From Candidatus Gastranaerophilales bacterium (lineage in GTDB: Bacteria > Cyanobacteriota > Vampirovibrionia > Gastranaerophilales > Gastranaerophilaceae): a DNA stretch of 43,539 nt. A program made the position numbers and the translations under genes. How positions within the stretch are numbered: position 1 is the first letter of the stretch; each line of letters starts with the position of its first letter. Below the pieces are notes generated by a model. It was not told the origin of the DNA. It made no database searches and worked only from the letters and a program-made list of their open reading frames with translations. This document shows, piece by piece, positions 17,797 through 27,256 of this stretch. The DNA lies in contig CANPYW010000018.1 of assembly GCA_947588745.1 (NCBI GenBank), positions 1-43,539 on the forward strand, given 5' to 3'.

Positions 17797-20493
17797 ATGA
17801 TTGATTTCTTATTAAAAATATTAGGCGACCCCAATAATAACAAAGTAAAAAAAATGATGCCCATTGTAGAGCATATAAACGCATTAGAACCAATTTTTGA
17901 AAAATTAACGGATGAAGAATTAAGAAATAAGACCGAAGAATTCAAAAAAATATTATCGACAAGACCGACATCACAAGATATAAAAAAAGACAGAGAACTT
18001 GAAAAACACGCACTGGACGAAATATTACCCGAAGCATTTGCGACAGTCAGAGAAGCAGGTAAAAGAGTGTTGAATATGCGGCATTTTGATGTTCAGTTGT
18101 TAGGCGGTATATTCCTGCACGAAGGTCAAATTGCGGAGATGAGAACCGGAGAAGGTAAAACGCTTGTTGCGACTTTAAGTGCATATTTAAACGCATTAAC
18201 GGGAAAAGGCGTACATATTGTAACCGTCAACGATTATCTTGCAAAAAGGGATAGCGAATGGATGGGGAAAATTTTCAAATTTTTAGGGCTGTCCGTTGGT
18301 GTAATTCTTTCGGGAATGAATGATTATGAGGGCTTTTTTAAGAAAAAAGCGGCATACGAATGTGATATAACATACGGAACGAATAATGAATTCGGATTTG
18401 ACTATTTAAGGGACAATATGGCCACTTCATTGGAACAAAAAGTTCAACGTCCTTATAATTATGCCATAATAGACGAAGTTGACAGTATTTTGATTGATGA
18501 GGCAAGAACCCCGCTAATTATCAGCGGAAGATTAGATAAATCGGCGGAACTATACAGAACAATGGCTGCAGTAGCTCCTCAGCTTGAAAAAAACAAGCAT
18601 TATGAGGTGGATGAGAAAAATAAAAACGTAATTTTGACGGAAGAAGGTATTGATAAAGCCCAAGAAATATTAGAAATAAAAGATTTGTTTGACATAAACA
18701 ACCAATATGCACATCATTTGCTTCAAGCATTAAAAGCAAAAGAATTATTCCACCTGAATACGGATTACGTAATAAAAAACGGAGAAGTTCTTATTGTTGA
18801 CGAATTTACGGGAAGATTGATGGAAGGCAGACGCTGGTCGGACGGACTTCATCAGGCGGTTGAAGCAAAAGAGGGCGTACAAATTCAAGATGAAACGCAG
18901 ACTTTAGCAAGCATAACATTCCAGAATTTATTCAGACTGTATCCGAAATTATCGGGTATGACCGGTACCGCAATGACAGAAGAAGCCGAATTCGGCAAAA
19001 TATACAATTTGGAAGTAACAAGAATACCTACAAATAAAACAGATATAAGAAAAGACTACCCCGATATAATATATAAAACGGAAAAAATAAAATATGATGC
19101 CGTAGTTGATGAAATAATTAAAATGCACAAAGAAGGGCGTCCCGTACTTGTAGGTACAATAAGTATAGAAAAATCGGAGCTGGTATCCGAACTTTTAAAG
19201 AAAAAAGGCATTGCACACCACATATTAAATGCAAAACATCACGAAAAAGAAGCATATATTATTGCTCAGGCAGGAAGATTCGGAGCTGTTACGATAGCAA
19301 CAAATATGGCGGGGAGAGGAACCGATATACTTTTAGGCGGTAATGCCGAATATCTGGCAAAAGAAGAACTTGTTTCAAAAGGAATTACCCCCGAAAATAC
19401 ACCTGATTATGAAACAATCAAGAACGAGGTTTTAGAAAGAACAAGAAGAACAACAGAAGAAGAACATAAAAAAGTCGTGGAAGCGGGCGGGTTACACGTT
19501 ATAGGAACGGAAAGACACGAATCACGCCGTATAGATAACCAATTAAGAGGTCGTGCGGCAAGGCAGGGCGACCCGGGTTCCACAAGATTTTTCTTATCAC
19601 TGGAAGACAGTTTAATGAGAATATTCGGCGGTCAGCAAATAATGACCTTAATGACCACATTAAACATAGAAGAAGATATGGCGATAGAAAACAGGCTTAT
19701 AACAAGACAGATTGAAAGCAACCAAAAGAAAGTGGAAACATTCCACTTTGATGCTAGAAAAAGCGTACTCGAATACGATGATGTAATGAATTTACAGCGT
19801 GAAAAATTCTATGCACAAAGGAATAAAGTGCTTGAAGGCGGCGATTTAAGAGAAGATGTATACTATATGATAGAAAGGGAAGTTGACAGACTTTTAAAAA
19901 CATATATAGCTCCCGGAATGAATCCTGATGAATACATCTATGATGATTTAGTTGCACTCGTAAAAGAAATACATTCCGAAATTCCGCAATTATCTTATGT
20001 TGAAGTTAAAGATATACAAGGTTTAAAATACGAAAACGTGTATGCAAAAATAAAAGACTTTGCAATTGAAGCATACAAAGAACACGAACAAAATACGGTT
20101 AACTTCTATAATGAAGTAACAAAGCAGTACAATCTGAATGCTCCGAGCGAAGAAGCATTTGCTTCCGAGAACGTTATGAGAGGGCTTGAGAAAGATATTT
20201 TGTTAAGAGTTGTTGATAATAAATGGATAGACCATTTACATAACATAGATATGTTAAGAGACGGTATCGGTTTAAGAGCATACGGACAAAAAAATCCGCT
20301 GCTTGAATATAAAAGAGAAGCATTTGAAATGTTCAACAACATGATGTATGACATTCAAAGCGAAACCGTAAAACATTTATTCAGAACAAAATTCGGGATA
20401 CAAATCGTATCACCAGAGCCGCAAAATAACATATTACAAAGCGAAAATCCCGATGAAATAATTATGATGAATAAAGAAGAAGAAAATAACTAA
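17797..20493 (+). CDS. secA: Preprotein translocase ATPase SecA
   Basis: 898 residues. Walker A is MRTGEGKT (GEGKT at 118-122) and the DEAD-like motif lies in DEVDSILIDEARTPL. The helicase motif VNDYLAKRDSEWM, the TGMTGTAMTE-like SGMTGTAMTEEAEFG, GRGTDILLGG and the RGRAARQGDPGSTRF block are all present. SecA powers post-translational export through SecYEG; here it would serve the many signal-peptide proteins nearby, including TpsB and TpsA. The chain ends in an acidic NKEEENN tail without the usual C-x-C-x8-CH/C zinc motif. waaA follows after one base. Confidence 0.97.
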   Translation: MIDFLLKILGDPNNNKVKKMMPIVEHINALEPIFEKLTDEELRNKTEEFKKILSTRPTSQDIKKDRELEKHALDEILPEAFATVREAGKRVLNMRHFDVQLLGGIFLHEGQIAEMRTGEGKTLVATLSAYLNALTGKGVHIVTVNDYLAKRDSEWMGKIFKFLGLSVGVILSGMNDYEGFFKKKAAYECDITYGTNNEFGFDYLRDNMATSLEQKVQRPYNYAIIDEVDSILIDEARTPLIISGRLDKSAELYRTMAAVAPQLEKNKHYEVDEKNKNVILTEEGIDKAQEILEIKDLFDINNQYAHHLLQALKAKELFHLNTDYVIKNGEVLIVDEFTGRLMEGRRWSDGLHQAVEAKEGVQIQDETQTLASITFQNLFRLYPKLSGMTGTAMTEEAEFGKIYNLEVTRIPTNKTDIRKDYPDIIYKTEKIKYDAVVDEIIKMHKEGRPVLVGTISIEKSELVSELLKKKGIAHHILNAKHHEKEAYIIAQAGRFGAVTIATNMAGRGTDILLGGNAEYLAKEELVSKGITPENTPDYETIKNEVLERTRRTTEEEHKKVVEAGGLHVIGTERHESRRIDNQLRGRAARQGDPGSTRFFLSLEDSLMRIFGGQQIMTLMTTLNIEEDMAIENRLITRQIESNQKKVETFHFDARKSVLEYDDVMNLQREKFYAQRNKVLEGGDLREDVYYMIEREVDRLLKTYIAPGMNPDEYIYDDLVALVKEIHSEIPQLSYVEVKDIQGLKYENVYAKIKDFAIEAYKEHEQNTVNFYNEVTKQYNLNAPSEEAFASENVMRGLEKDILLRVVDNKWIDHLHNIDMLRDGIGLRAYGQKNPLLEYKREAFEMFNNMMYDIQSETVKHLFRTKFGIQIVSPEPQNNILQSENPDEIIMMNKEEENN

Positions 20494-20494
20494 A

Positions 20495-21748
20495 ATGATA
20501 ATTATAATTTATAATATTGTTTTAACGGCTTTAGCAATAATATTATTGCCTGTAATATTAATTGCATTCATGATTCAGCCGAAATTCAGAGCGGGATTTC
20601 GGGAAAAACTCGGATTTTACGATTATGATAAAAAAGGTGAAAAGACCGTAGTTTTTCACGTTGTTTCAGTCGGTGAAACTAATGCGGCAAAAGAACTTAT
20701 AAAAGAATACAAATTAAGACATCCGCAAGAACATATTATAGTTACAACAACAACAAAAACGGGGCAGGAACTTGCAAAAAAAATTTTTGCGAATATAGCG
20801 GATAAAGTCACATATTATCCTTATGATTTTTTCTTCAGCGTAATATCATTTTTGAATACATTTAATCCCGAAAAAGTAATAATTGCCGAAACGGAGATAT
20901 GGCCCTTTTTTGTGACGGCGGCAAAATTAAAAGGAATAAAAGTTTATACCGTTAACGGACGGATATCACCATCTTCATTTAACGGATATAAAAAAATAAG
21001 AATGTTTTTAAATCAGGTTTTGAACAAGTACGAAAAAATTTTTATGCAATCTTATGACGATATGGAAAGAATTGTTCAAATAGGTGCAAATAAAGATAAA
21101 GTGGAAGTTATGGGCAATTTAAAATTCGATATTGCACAAAATCTTTCACCGGAAGATATACAAAAATATAAAGACGAATTAAAAACGGATAAATACAGAC
21201 TTTTTATAGCCGCCAGCACTCATAAAGGCGAGGATGAAAAGGTATTATCCGCTTTTGATAAGTTAAAAAAGAATTATGACGATGCAAAAATGCTTCTTGT
21301 GCCTCGTCACCCCCAGAGATATGAAGAAGTTGGTCTGCTTTTGGATAAATCGGGCTATAAATGGGGAAAACGTTCAAATAATGATAATTTTGAAGATTGT
21401 GAAATAATATTGCTTGATACAATGGGCGAACTGTCAAAACTATTTTCAATCTGTTATATAGCTTTTATCGGTGGAAGTTTTTCTGATACGGGAGGACACA
21501 ATCCACTTGAAGCAAATATATGGAATAAGCCGGTAATTTCCGGAGATTGCATATTCAATTTTAAAGACGTATATAAAACTGTTACCGAAAAACACTGTGC
21601 AATAATAGTTTCCAACGAACATGAATTAGCAAAAGAGTTAATAAATTTTTACGGCGATAAAGAAAGATATAATGAATATTGCAAAAATGCAAAATCGGTT
21701 TTTGATGAAAACAGAGGTGCAGTTAACTTTGTTTTAGAAAGAATATAG
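20495..21748 (+). CDS. waaA: 3-deoxy-D-manno-octulosonic acid (Kdo) transferase
   Basis: 417 residues, typical length. An N-terminal membrane anchor (about 1-27) leads to the WaaA pattern FREKLGFYD, VSVGETNAAKELI with the catalytic Glu, AETEIWPFF, KVYTVNGRISPSSFNGY, and the C-terminal nucleotide-sugar site LVPRHPQRYEEV and GGSFSDTGGHNPLEA. It transfers Kdo from CMP-Kdo to lipid A precursor at the inner membrane, so the organism makes Kdo-containing LPS. It starts one base after the secA stop and is probably translationally linked. Confidence 0.95.
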   Translation: MIIIIYNIVLTALAIILLPVILIAFMIQPKFRAGFREKLGFYDYDKKGEKTVVFHVVSVGETNAAKELIKEYKLRHPQEHIIVTTTTKTGQELAKKIFANIADKVTYYPYDFFFSVISFLNTFNPEKVIIAETEIWPFFVTAAKLKGIKVYTVNGRISPSSFNGYKKIRMFLNQVLNKYEKIFMQSYDDMERIVQIGANKDKVEVMGNLKFDIAQNLSPEDIQKYKDELKTDKYRLFIAASTHKGEDEKVLSAFDKLKKNYDDAKMLLVPRHPQRYEEVGLLLDKSGYKWGKRSNNDNFEDCEIILLDTMGELSKLFSICYIAFIGGSFSDTGGHNPLEANIWNKPVISGDCIFNFKDVYKTVTEKHCAIIVSNEHELAKELINFYGDKERYNEYCKNAKSVFDENRGAVNFVLERI

Positions 21749-21814
21749 TAAACAAATTTAACAAAAACTAAAGAAAAAATAATTAATTCCGATAAAAAAT
21801 CTAAAGGAGATAAT

Positions 21815-22108
21815 ATGTCCGAAATTCCGTCTTTACATTATTATGCTTTAGGTATAAACAAAAATCCGGGTTCCATCAACGAAACAGGGAATAAAAAGGC
21901 AAATAAAAATTCCGAAAATAACAAAGCCGAACAAAACAAAGAGCAGGCGATTACGGAAAACGAATTTAAAGAAAAATATAACAATAAAGAATCGGTTAAA
22001 TATTGGGATACCTATACATCTTTTTATAATGTATATGCAAATAAAGAAAAAAATACCCCGAAAAATCCTGATAATTCAGCATCCATAAATAATGATAAAA
22101 CGGAATAA
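21815..22108 (+). CDS. Small hydrophilic protein, unrecognised
   Basis: 97 residues with a strong AAAGGAG ribosome binding site. The first 20 residues (SLHYYALGINKNPGS) look ordered; the rest is highly charged and rich in Asn, Lys and Glu, probably disordered, with an aromatic patch KYWDTYTSFYNVYA near 67-80 that could be a binding motif. No signal peptide. It ends 1 bp before the convergent GNAT-like gene. Function unknown. Confidence 0.65.
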   Translation: MSEIPSLHYYALGINKNPGSINETGNKKANKNSENNKAEQNKEQAITENEFKEKYNNKESVKYWDTYTSFYNVYANKEKNTPKNPDNSASINNDKTE

Positions 22109-22109
22109 T

Positions 22110-23105
22110 CTATATTTCAAATCCGCTGAAAATAACGGCTTCATTATATATATTGTTATTTTCTTTAATCGGCTTAAAGAAATCACGCACAAGAATAGCA
22201 TTATTTTGAAGCAGTTCAAAACGGTTATCTTTAAAGAATTTTTCAAGTAATTCGCCACCTTGCAAATATTTTCTGTTTTTAATATACAGATGAAATTTTT
22301 TATTTCTCTTAATAATTTTTTTAACTGCAAAAGATAGAATTTGAGGATATAAATCAAAATATTGAGGCGGAACAATTGTATCAATAAAATAATTAGTATT
22401 ATCCAATGTTTTAATTTCAATAAACGATTTTAAATACTTATAATTTTCATCAAAAAGAGCATATTTAAAATTCATTTCAGAGTTAAATCCCTGAAAAAAG
22501 CGGTCACTGAATTCACCTTTTACTTTTGAAAGGGAATATTTATAATGAGTTATTAAATTTTCATTAAATAAATCAGCACATTTTTGAAGTTCGGAACTTT
22601 TAAGCGGTCTAAAAGCTTTTTCATCCAAATCATCAAGAATAAAATTTAAATTAGAAACTTTCCATAAGGTTTCATAGCTGCATAATCTAAATCCGCAGCC
22701 TTTAATAAACAAGTCGATTAAATCATGCTGTAAATCATCAACCGCAACATAAAAAGTATCGACTCCTCTTGCACCGAACTTTGCAATGATATATTCAACA
22801 AGCTGTTTGCCTTCCTCATGTGAATTACGGTCTAAAAATAACCTTTTTATCTGCCACTTATAAGGATTACCATGCTGTGCTTTTACACTTATCACGCCTT
22901 TAAGATTATTATTAGAATCAGAAACAACATAAGTTTCCGTAAACCTTCTTAAAATAACGCTATACACCATATTTTGCAAAAAAGTAATCGGAACAGAAAG
23001 AAAGAATAATCGTCTGTAATTCATAATGTTATCACTACTGATTACGGAGATTAATTTTTTTATGTGGAGTATATTACCATAACTGATTTTTTTTATTTTT
23101 GCCAT
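22110..23105 (-). CDS. GNAT-like acetyltransferase domain protein
   Basis: 331 residues. The N-terminal 150 residues have a GNAT-like order: ETYVVSDSNNNLKGVISV (strands 2-4), then IKRLFLDRNSHEEGKQLVEYIIAKF, where the acetyl-CoA loop would be, then VDTFYVAVDDLQHDLIDLFIKGCGF, the usual 'x-x-Y-x-K-x-GF' ending. The classical Q/R-x-x-G-x-G/A loop is weak. The second half (about 170-331) may be a second degenerate GNAT repeat. Ribosome binding site AGAAGG. Substrate unknown. Confidence 0.55.
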   Translation of the reverse strand: MAKIKKISYGNILHIKKLISVISSDNIMNYRRLFFLSVPITFLQNMVYSVILRRFTETYVVSDSNNNLKGVISVKAQHGNPYKWQIKRLFLDRNSHEEGKQLVEYIIAKFGARGVDTFYVAVDDLQHDLIDLFIKGCGFRLCSYETLWKVSNLNFILDDLDEKAFRPLKSSELQKCADLFNENLITHYKYSLSKVKGEFSDRFFQGFNSEMNFKYALFDENYKYLKSFIEIKTLDNTNYFIDTIVPPQYFDLYPQILSFAVKKIIKRNKKFHLYIKNRKYLQGGELLEKFFKDNRFELLQNNAILVRDFFKPIKENNNIYNEAVIFSGFEI

Positions 23106-23196
23106 AAAAAACCTTCTAATATACTTATTTTATCTTTTTTTTTAAGGTTTAACAATCCCATAATATAATAAAAAGTTAAAAAAAAATTAATAAGTG

Positions 23197-23224
23197 TTGA
23201 GTAACGGGATTGATATTTTATAAT
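23197..23224 (+). promoter_or_regulatory. Promoter of the grpE operon
   Basis: TTGAGT (23197-23202) and TATAAT (23219-23224) with a 16-bp spacer lie 30 bp before grpE. It looks like a housekeeping-sigma promoter. I see no CIRCE inverted repeat nearby. Confidence 0.6.
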
Positions 23225-23254
23225 AATAACAGATATGGAGAGTATTGAGGAAAT

Positions 23255-23908
23255 ATGAAAAGTTTTTTTGAAAACAAACTGAACAAAAATAATCCTTTTT
23301 CGGGAAAGGCAAATAAAAAAGGAGAAAATACAATGGCAGACGAACAAGATAAAAAAGAACAAGAAAATACGGATAATGAAATAACCGAAAATACCTCATC
23401 GGCAGAAAATACGGCTAAAGAAAGCGAAATGCAAGAGAATGCTACAGAAACAACGGAAAATGATGCAGAAAAACTGAAACAGGATTTGGAAAACCTGAAT
23501 AATCAATATATAAGACTTGCAGCCGATTTTGAAAACTACAGAAAAAGACAAGTGCAGGAAAGAGAAGCACTTTTAAAATACGGTGCGGAAGAATGCATGA
23601 AAAAAGTCATTGAAGTTGTTGATAATTTCGACAGAGCGGTTACAATGGTCGAAAAGATTGATAATTTGGATAAAATGAAAGAAACATTTTTTATATTAAA
23701 TAAACAGCTTATGGAATCACTGACAAAACTTGGGCTGGAGCAAATAAAAAGCGTGGGAGAAACTTTTGACCCTAATTTACACGAAGCCGTTATGCAAAAT
23801 CAAACGGAAGAATATCCTGAAGATACAATAATACAGGAGCTTCAAAAAGGTTATAAAATGGGTGATAAAGTCATAAGACCCGCAATGGTTGCCGTTGCGG
23901 TAAAATAA
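23255..23908 (+). CDS. grpE: Nucleotide exchange factor GrpE
   Basis: 217 residues from 23255, or 191 from the in-frame ATG at 23333. Both starts have a Shine-Dalgarno (GAGG before the first, AAAGGAG before the second), so two isoforms or the shorter form are possible. An acidic, disordered N-terminus precedes the long coiled coil (DAEKLKQDLENLNNQYIRL), the FENYRKRQVQEREALLKY signature and the C-terminal beta domain (GETFDPNLHEAVM, GYKMGDKVIRPAMVAV). GrpE exchanges nucleotide on DnaK. dnaJ follows, but dnaK is not in the window. Confidence 0.95.
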   Translation: MKSFFENKLNKNNPFSGKANKKGENTMADEQDKKEQENTDNEITENTSSAENTAKESEMQENATETTENDAEKLKQDLENLNNQYIRLAADFENYRKRQVQEREALLKYGAEECMKKVIEVVDNFDRAVTMVEKIDNLDKMKETFFILNKQLMESLTKLGLEQIKSVGETFDPNLHEAVMQNQTEEYPEDTIIQELQKGYKMGDKVIRPAMVAVAVK

Positions 23909-23939
23909 ATATACAATTTTGTTGAGAGATAAGAAGAAA

Positions 23940-25064
23940 ATGAGTGATTATTACGAAATATTAGGGATAGAAAAGAACGCAACAAAAGATGAAATAAAAT
24001 CAGCGTTCAGGAAAAAAGCAAGACAGTACCATCCGGATGTAAATAAAGCACCTGATGCGGAAGAAAAATTTAAAGAACTCGGAAAAGCTTATGAAACATT
24101 AATGGATGATGATAAAAGAGCTACCTATGACAGATACGGTGAGGACGGATTAAAAAATGCGGGATTTAATACATCAGGGCCGTTCGATGCGGGTTTCGGC
24201 GACTTAAACGATATATTTGAAAGCTTCTTTGGCGGCGGTTTCGGATTTTCATCAAGAGCAACCAATCCCAACAGTCCTCAAAACGGTGCAGATTTAAGAT
24301 TGAATTTACAAATCAAATTTGAAGAAGCCGTATTCGGAGTAAAAAAAGAAGTAAAAATTTCGCATTTGGAAACTTGTGACGAATGTAACGGAACGGGGGC
24401 AGAAAAAGGTTCAACTCCCGAAGTTTGCCCGACTTGCGGAGGAACAGGCAGAGTTCAACAGGTTACGCAAACACCGCTCGGAAGCTTCAGACAAATAACA
24501 ACATGCCCGAAATGTAACGGAACGGGAAAAATCAATACAAAACCCTGCAAAAAATGCAGAGGCGAAGGACGTTTGGAAGTAGAAAGAACTCTGCACATAA
24601 ATATTCCGGCGGGAGTAAATAACGGTTCAAGAATTGGGCTGGCTCAAGAAGGCAATTGCGGAAAAAACGGTGGCAGGACAGGTGACTTAATTGTTGTTAT
24701 ATATGTGGAAGAACACGAAAAATTCAAACGTGACGGATATGATATATATTCAGAGATAGAAATTTCGTTCCCGCAGGCAGCTTTAGGTGATACAATTGAA
24801 GTAGAAACACTTGACGGTAAGAAGCAGCTTGAAATACCGGCAGGAGTTGAACAAGGCAAAATATTACAATTAAAAGGCATAGGCGTTCCTAATTTAGGAA
24901 ATTCAAATAAAAGAGGAAGCCATAATTTTATTGTAAAAATAGCAACACCACAGAATTTGAGTGCAGAAGAAAAACAATTATACAAAAAACTTTTTGAAAT
25001 TAATTGTAACAAAAAGCCCGCTTCTAAATTCATTGATAAAATGAAAAATGTACTTCACAGTTAA
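23940..25064 (+). CDS. dnaJ: Chaperone DnaJ (type I Hsp40)
   Basis: 374 residues from ATG at 23940, which begins the J domain directly (MSDYYEILGI); an upstream TTG would add seven residues that do not fit. The HPD motif is at 31-33. A Gly/Phe region (FGDLNDIFESFFGGGFGF) is followed by four C-x-x-C-x-G-x-G zinc repeats (CDECNGTG, CPTCGGTG, CPKCNGTG, CKKCRGEG) and the substrate-binding domain. It stimulates DnaK ATPase and delivers unfolded clients. It is co-transcribed with grpE. Confidence 0.97.
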   Translation: MSDYYEILGIEKNATKDEIKSAFRKKARQYHPDVNKAPDAEEKFKELGKAYETLMDDDKRATYDRYGEDGLKNAGFNTSGPFDAGFGDLNDIFESFFGGGFGFSSRATNPNSPQNGADLRLNLQIKFEEAVFGVKKEVKISHLETCDECNGTGAEKGSTPEVCPTCGGTGRVQQVTQTPLGSFRQITTCPKCNGTGKINTKPCKKCRGEGRLEVERTLHINIPAGVNNGSRIGLAQEGNCGKNGGRTGDLIVVIYVEEHEKFKRDGYDIYSEIEISFPQAALGDTIEVETLDGKKQLEIPAGVEQGKILQLKGIGVPNLGNSNKRGSHNFIVKIATPQNLSAEEKQLYKKLFEINCNKKPASKFIDKMKNVLHS

Positions 25065-25074
25065 CAGAGGAAAT

Positions 25075-26706
25075 ATGAAACTTAAATCAATTATTTTAAG
25101 CATATTAATAATGTTTATAAGCTCGGCAAATGTTTATGCCATGCAGTTGCCCAGAGATATGAAAGATTACCTTTTAACACAAAAGAAAGTTCCGTCAATA
25201 CGATTTGACGGAATTGTGGTATACAATAAAGATGTAATGTATATTCCCGTAATACCTTCATATCCAAAGGAAGTTGACAGTATAAAGGTAGTAAAGACAT
25301 ATCCTTTAAACCAAAGCTTGGATTCTTTACCGGATATGGTACTATTCAATAATAATTACGCCTTATTAAAAGTAATCAAAGCGGGGGAAAATACACTTAC
25401 AGTCAGAAATATGCCTGATGTACCAAAAGAAATTCTTTCGGGAGCATTACCTCAAGATATAGTAGTTCCCCGGGGACTTGTTTTCCCTGAAAATTTAGCT
25501 GGAATATTGGGTGATGTTCAAATTCCGTTTGTAGGGAGTGCAAAATCTCCTGGCTTTGTGAGTGGAAGGAAGTCTGCACCACTTCCCGGAGGGAAAAGAG
25601 TAGAAGATACAAATAAATATTCCGTCCCGAACGAACTAAAAAATAAACTGTTTTTTGTTAACAATTTTCAAACGGAATACTTGCAAGTATTTTCATCAAC
25701 CGTTTCAGAGCCTTTATATTCTTTAAAGACATCAGGGGTTATGAAAGATGTTAAGCCGATTAAAAACGGAAAGTTTTTGCTTGTTGCAACAAACAAACAG
25801 AAAAATCTTGATGTTGTTGATGTAACCGGTGAATATGTTGCAAAGCACATAGATTTAACCGCTTTTCCATCCGAAATTGCAATTGATAATAACAATAATG
25901 TTGCTTATGTAGCAAGTATTGATGATGAATCATTGTTTATAATAGATCTCAATACATATAAAATAAAAGAAAAAATTCAGCTGGTAGGCTCACCTCAACG
26001 TCTTGCTATATCAAAAGACGGAACAAAAATTGCCTATGTTGATATAAAAACATCAAATATATACATACTTGATTTAAAAAATGATTATCAGAATAAATTA
26101 ATTTCAAATTATCCGAATGCAACAAAAATTATTCTTGAAGATGATGTATTGTATGTAATTGCAAGAACATCTCCAAAATTAAGAGCTATTGAATACGATT
26201 TATATCAGGACAATAAAGCAGCAAAAACAAAACGGGATAAAAGACGAGAAAAAGATATAAATAAAGAACTGAAAAATACCCCAGAACAAATGACAGACGA
26301 TTTATACACAAATTTTGACTATGTTGCGGATCAGCAAAAAGCCAGTGAAAATCAAGAAGAAGATAATTCCGTAATATATTCAACCAGTATAAAAGATTTT
26401 GAAGTAGGCGAAAAACCAATAGATATGGCTGTATATAAAGACGGTATATATATTCTTTGTGCAGGAAACAATACAGTCTACAAGTACAAACCGGCTGCTA
26501 TGGAGATTACTTCATCGAAACTTCCCGTTGACGGTTTTTCCAAGTCATTCAGCATTGTGCCGGAGTCAAGCCTTGCGGTTATTACAAATATGAGTGATTT
26601 AAAATATGTTGTATATGACATGTCAAAAGAAAAATCAATTCAAACATTACCCGTAAACGAATATATAAATATGATAACTATTCTGGAAAGAAATAATGGA
26701 AACTAA
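25075..26706 (+). CDS. Exported beta-propeller (YVTN/NHL-like) protein
   Basis: 543 residues from ATG at 25075, with AGAGGA upstream and a signal peptide MKLKSIILSILIMFISS... cut after VYA. The middle and C-terminal parts contain propeller-blade repeats, for instance EIAIDNNNNVAYVASIDDES, QRLAISKDGTKIAYVDIK and SNIYILDL. A charged insertion rich in Lys and Glu lies near residue 385-420. It is predicted to be a periplasmic or surface binding protein. Its position between dnaJ and an O-methyltransferase inside a chaperone operon is unusual. No function can be assigned. Confidence 0.75.
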   Translation: MKLKSIILSILIMFISSANVYAMQLPRDMKDYLLTQKKVPSIRFDGIVVYNKDVMYIPVIPSYPKEVDSIKVVKTYPLNQSLDSLPDMVLFNNNYALLKVIKAGENTLTVRNMPDVPKEILSGALPQDIVVPRGLVFPENLAGILGDVQIPFVGSAKSPGFVSGRKSAPLPGGKRVEDTNKYSVPNELKNKLFFVNNFQTEYLQVFSSTVSEPLYSLKTSGVMKDVKPIKNGKFLLVATNKQKNLDVVDVTGEYVAKHIDLTAFPSEIAIDNNNNVAYVASIDDESLFIIDLNTYKIKEKIQLVGSPQRLAISKDGTKIAYVDIKTSNIYILDLKNDYQNKLISNYPNATKIILEDDVLYVIARTSPKLRAIEYDLYQDNKAAKTKRDKRREKDINKELKNTPEQMTDDLYTNFDYVADQQKASENQEEDNSVIYSTSIKDFEVGEKPIDMAVYKDGIYILCAGNNTVYKYKPAAMEITSSKLPVDGFSKSFSIVPESSLAVITNMSDLKYVVYDMSKEKSIQTLPVNEYINMITILERNNGN

Positions 26707-27247
26707 ACTTAAGTCCACACTCGAAGCACTGGAAAAAACAACGGAAGAATATTGGAATATATCCAGACAGACCGGAAATTTTATGAACATGCTCATAAAA
26801 ATAATGGATGCAAAAAAGGTGCTTGAATTGGGTACATCGAACGGATATTCCGCACTGTGGCTGGCTTCGGCACTTAAAGAAACAAACGGACATTTAACTA
26901 CCATTGAATACTGGGAAAAAAGACAGTGTTTGGCAAGAAAATATATTGAAGATTGCGGTTTATCGAACTACGTAACATTTTTGACGGGTCAGGCTTATGA
27001 TATCATAAAGAATGATTTAAAAGACATGTATGATTTAGTATTTATAGACGCAAACAAACAGGAATATTTAAGCTTTTTTGAAGTTGTACATCCTATATTA
27101 AAAAAAGGGGGAGTTATATTGGCAGATAATATAACATCTCATTATAAAAAAGTAGAACCGTTTGTTGAGGCGATATCAAATCATAGCGAATATCAGGTAC
27201 AGCTTTTGGATTTACCTGACGGACTGCTTATGGCATATAAATTATAG
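26696..27247 (+). CDS. SAM-dependent O-methyltransferase (family 3, CCoAOMT/COMT-like)
   Basis: 183 residues. The Rossmann SAM site is VLELGTSNGYSALWLASAL (about 41-59), followed by the acidic loop TTIEYWEKR and the metal-binding VFIDANKQEYL and ILADNI motifs typical of Mg-dependent catechol-type O-methyltransferases. The gene overlaps the end of the propeller gene by 11 bp and is followed closely by nadK. Substrate unknown; bacterial relatives methylate small phenolics. Confidence 0.88.
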   Translation: METKLKSTLEALEKTTEEYWNISRQTGNFMNMLIKIMDAKKVLELGTSNGYSALWLASALKETNGHLTTIEYWEKRQCLARKYIEDCGLSNYVTFLTGQAYDIIKNDLKDMYDLVFIDANKQEYLSFFEVVHPILKKGGVILADNITSHYKKVEPFVEAISNHSEYQVQLLDLPDGLLMAYKL

Positions 27248-27256
27248 GAGATGTAT

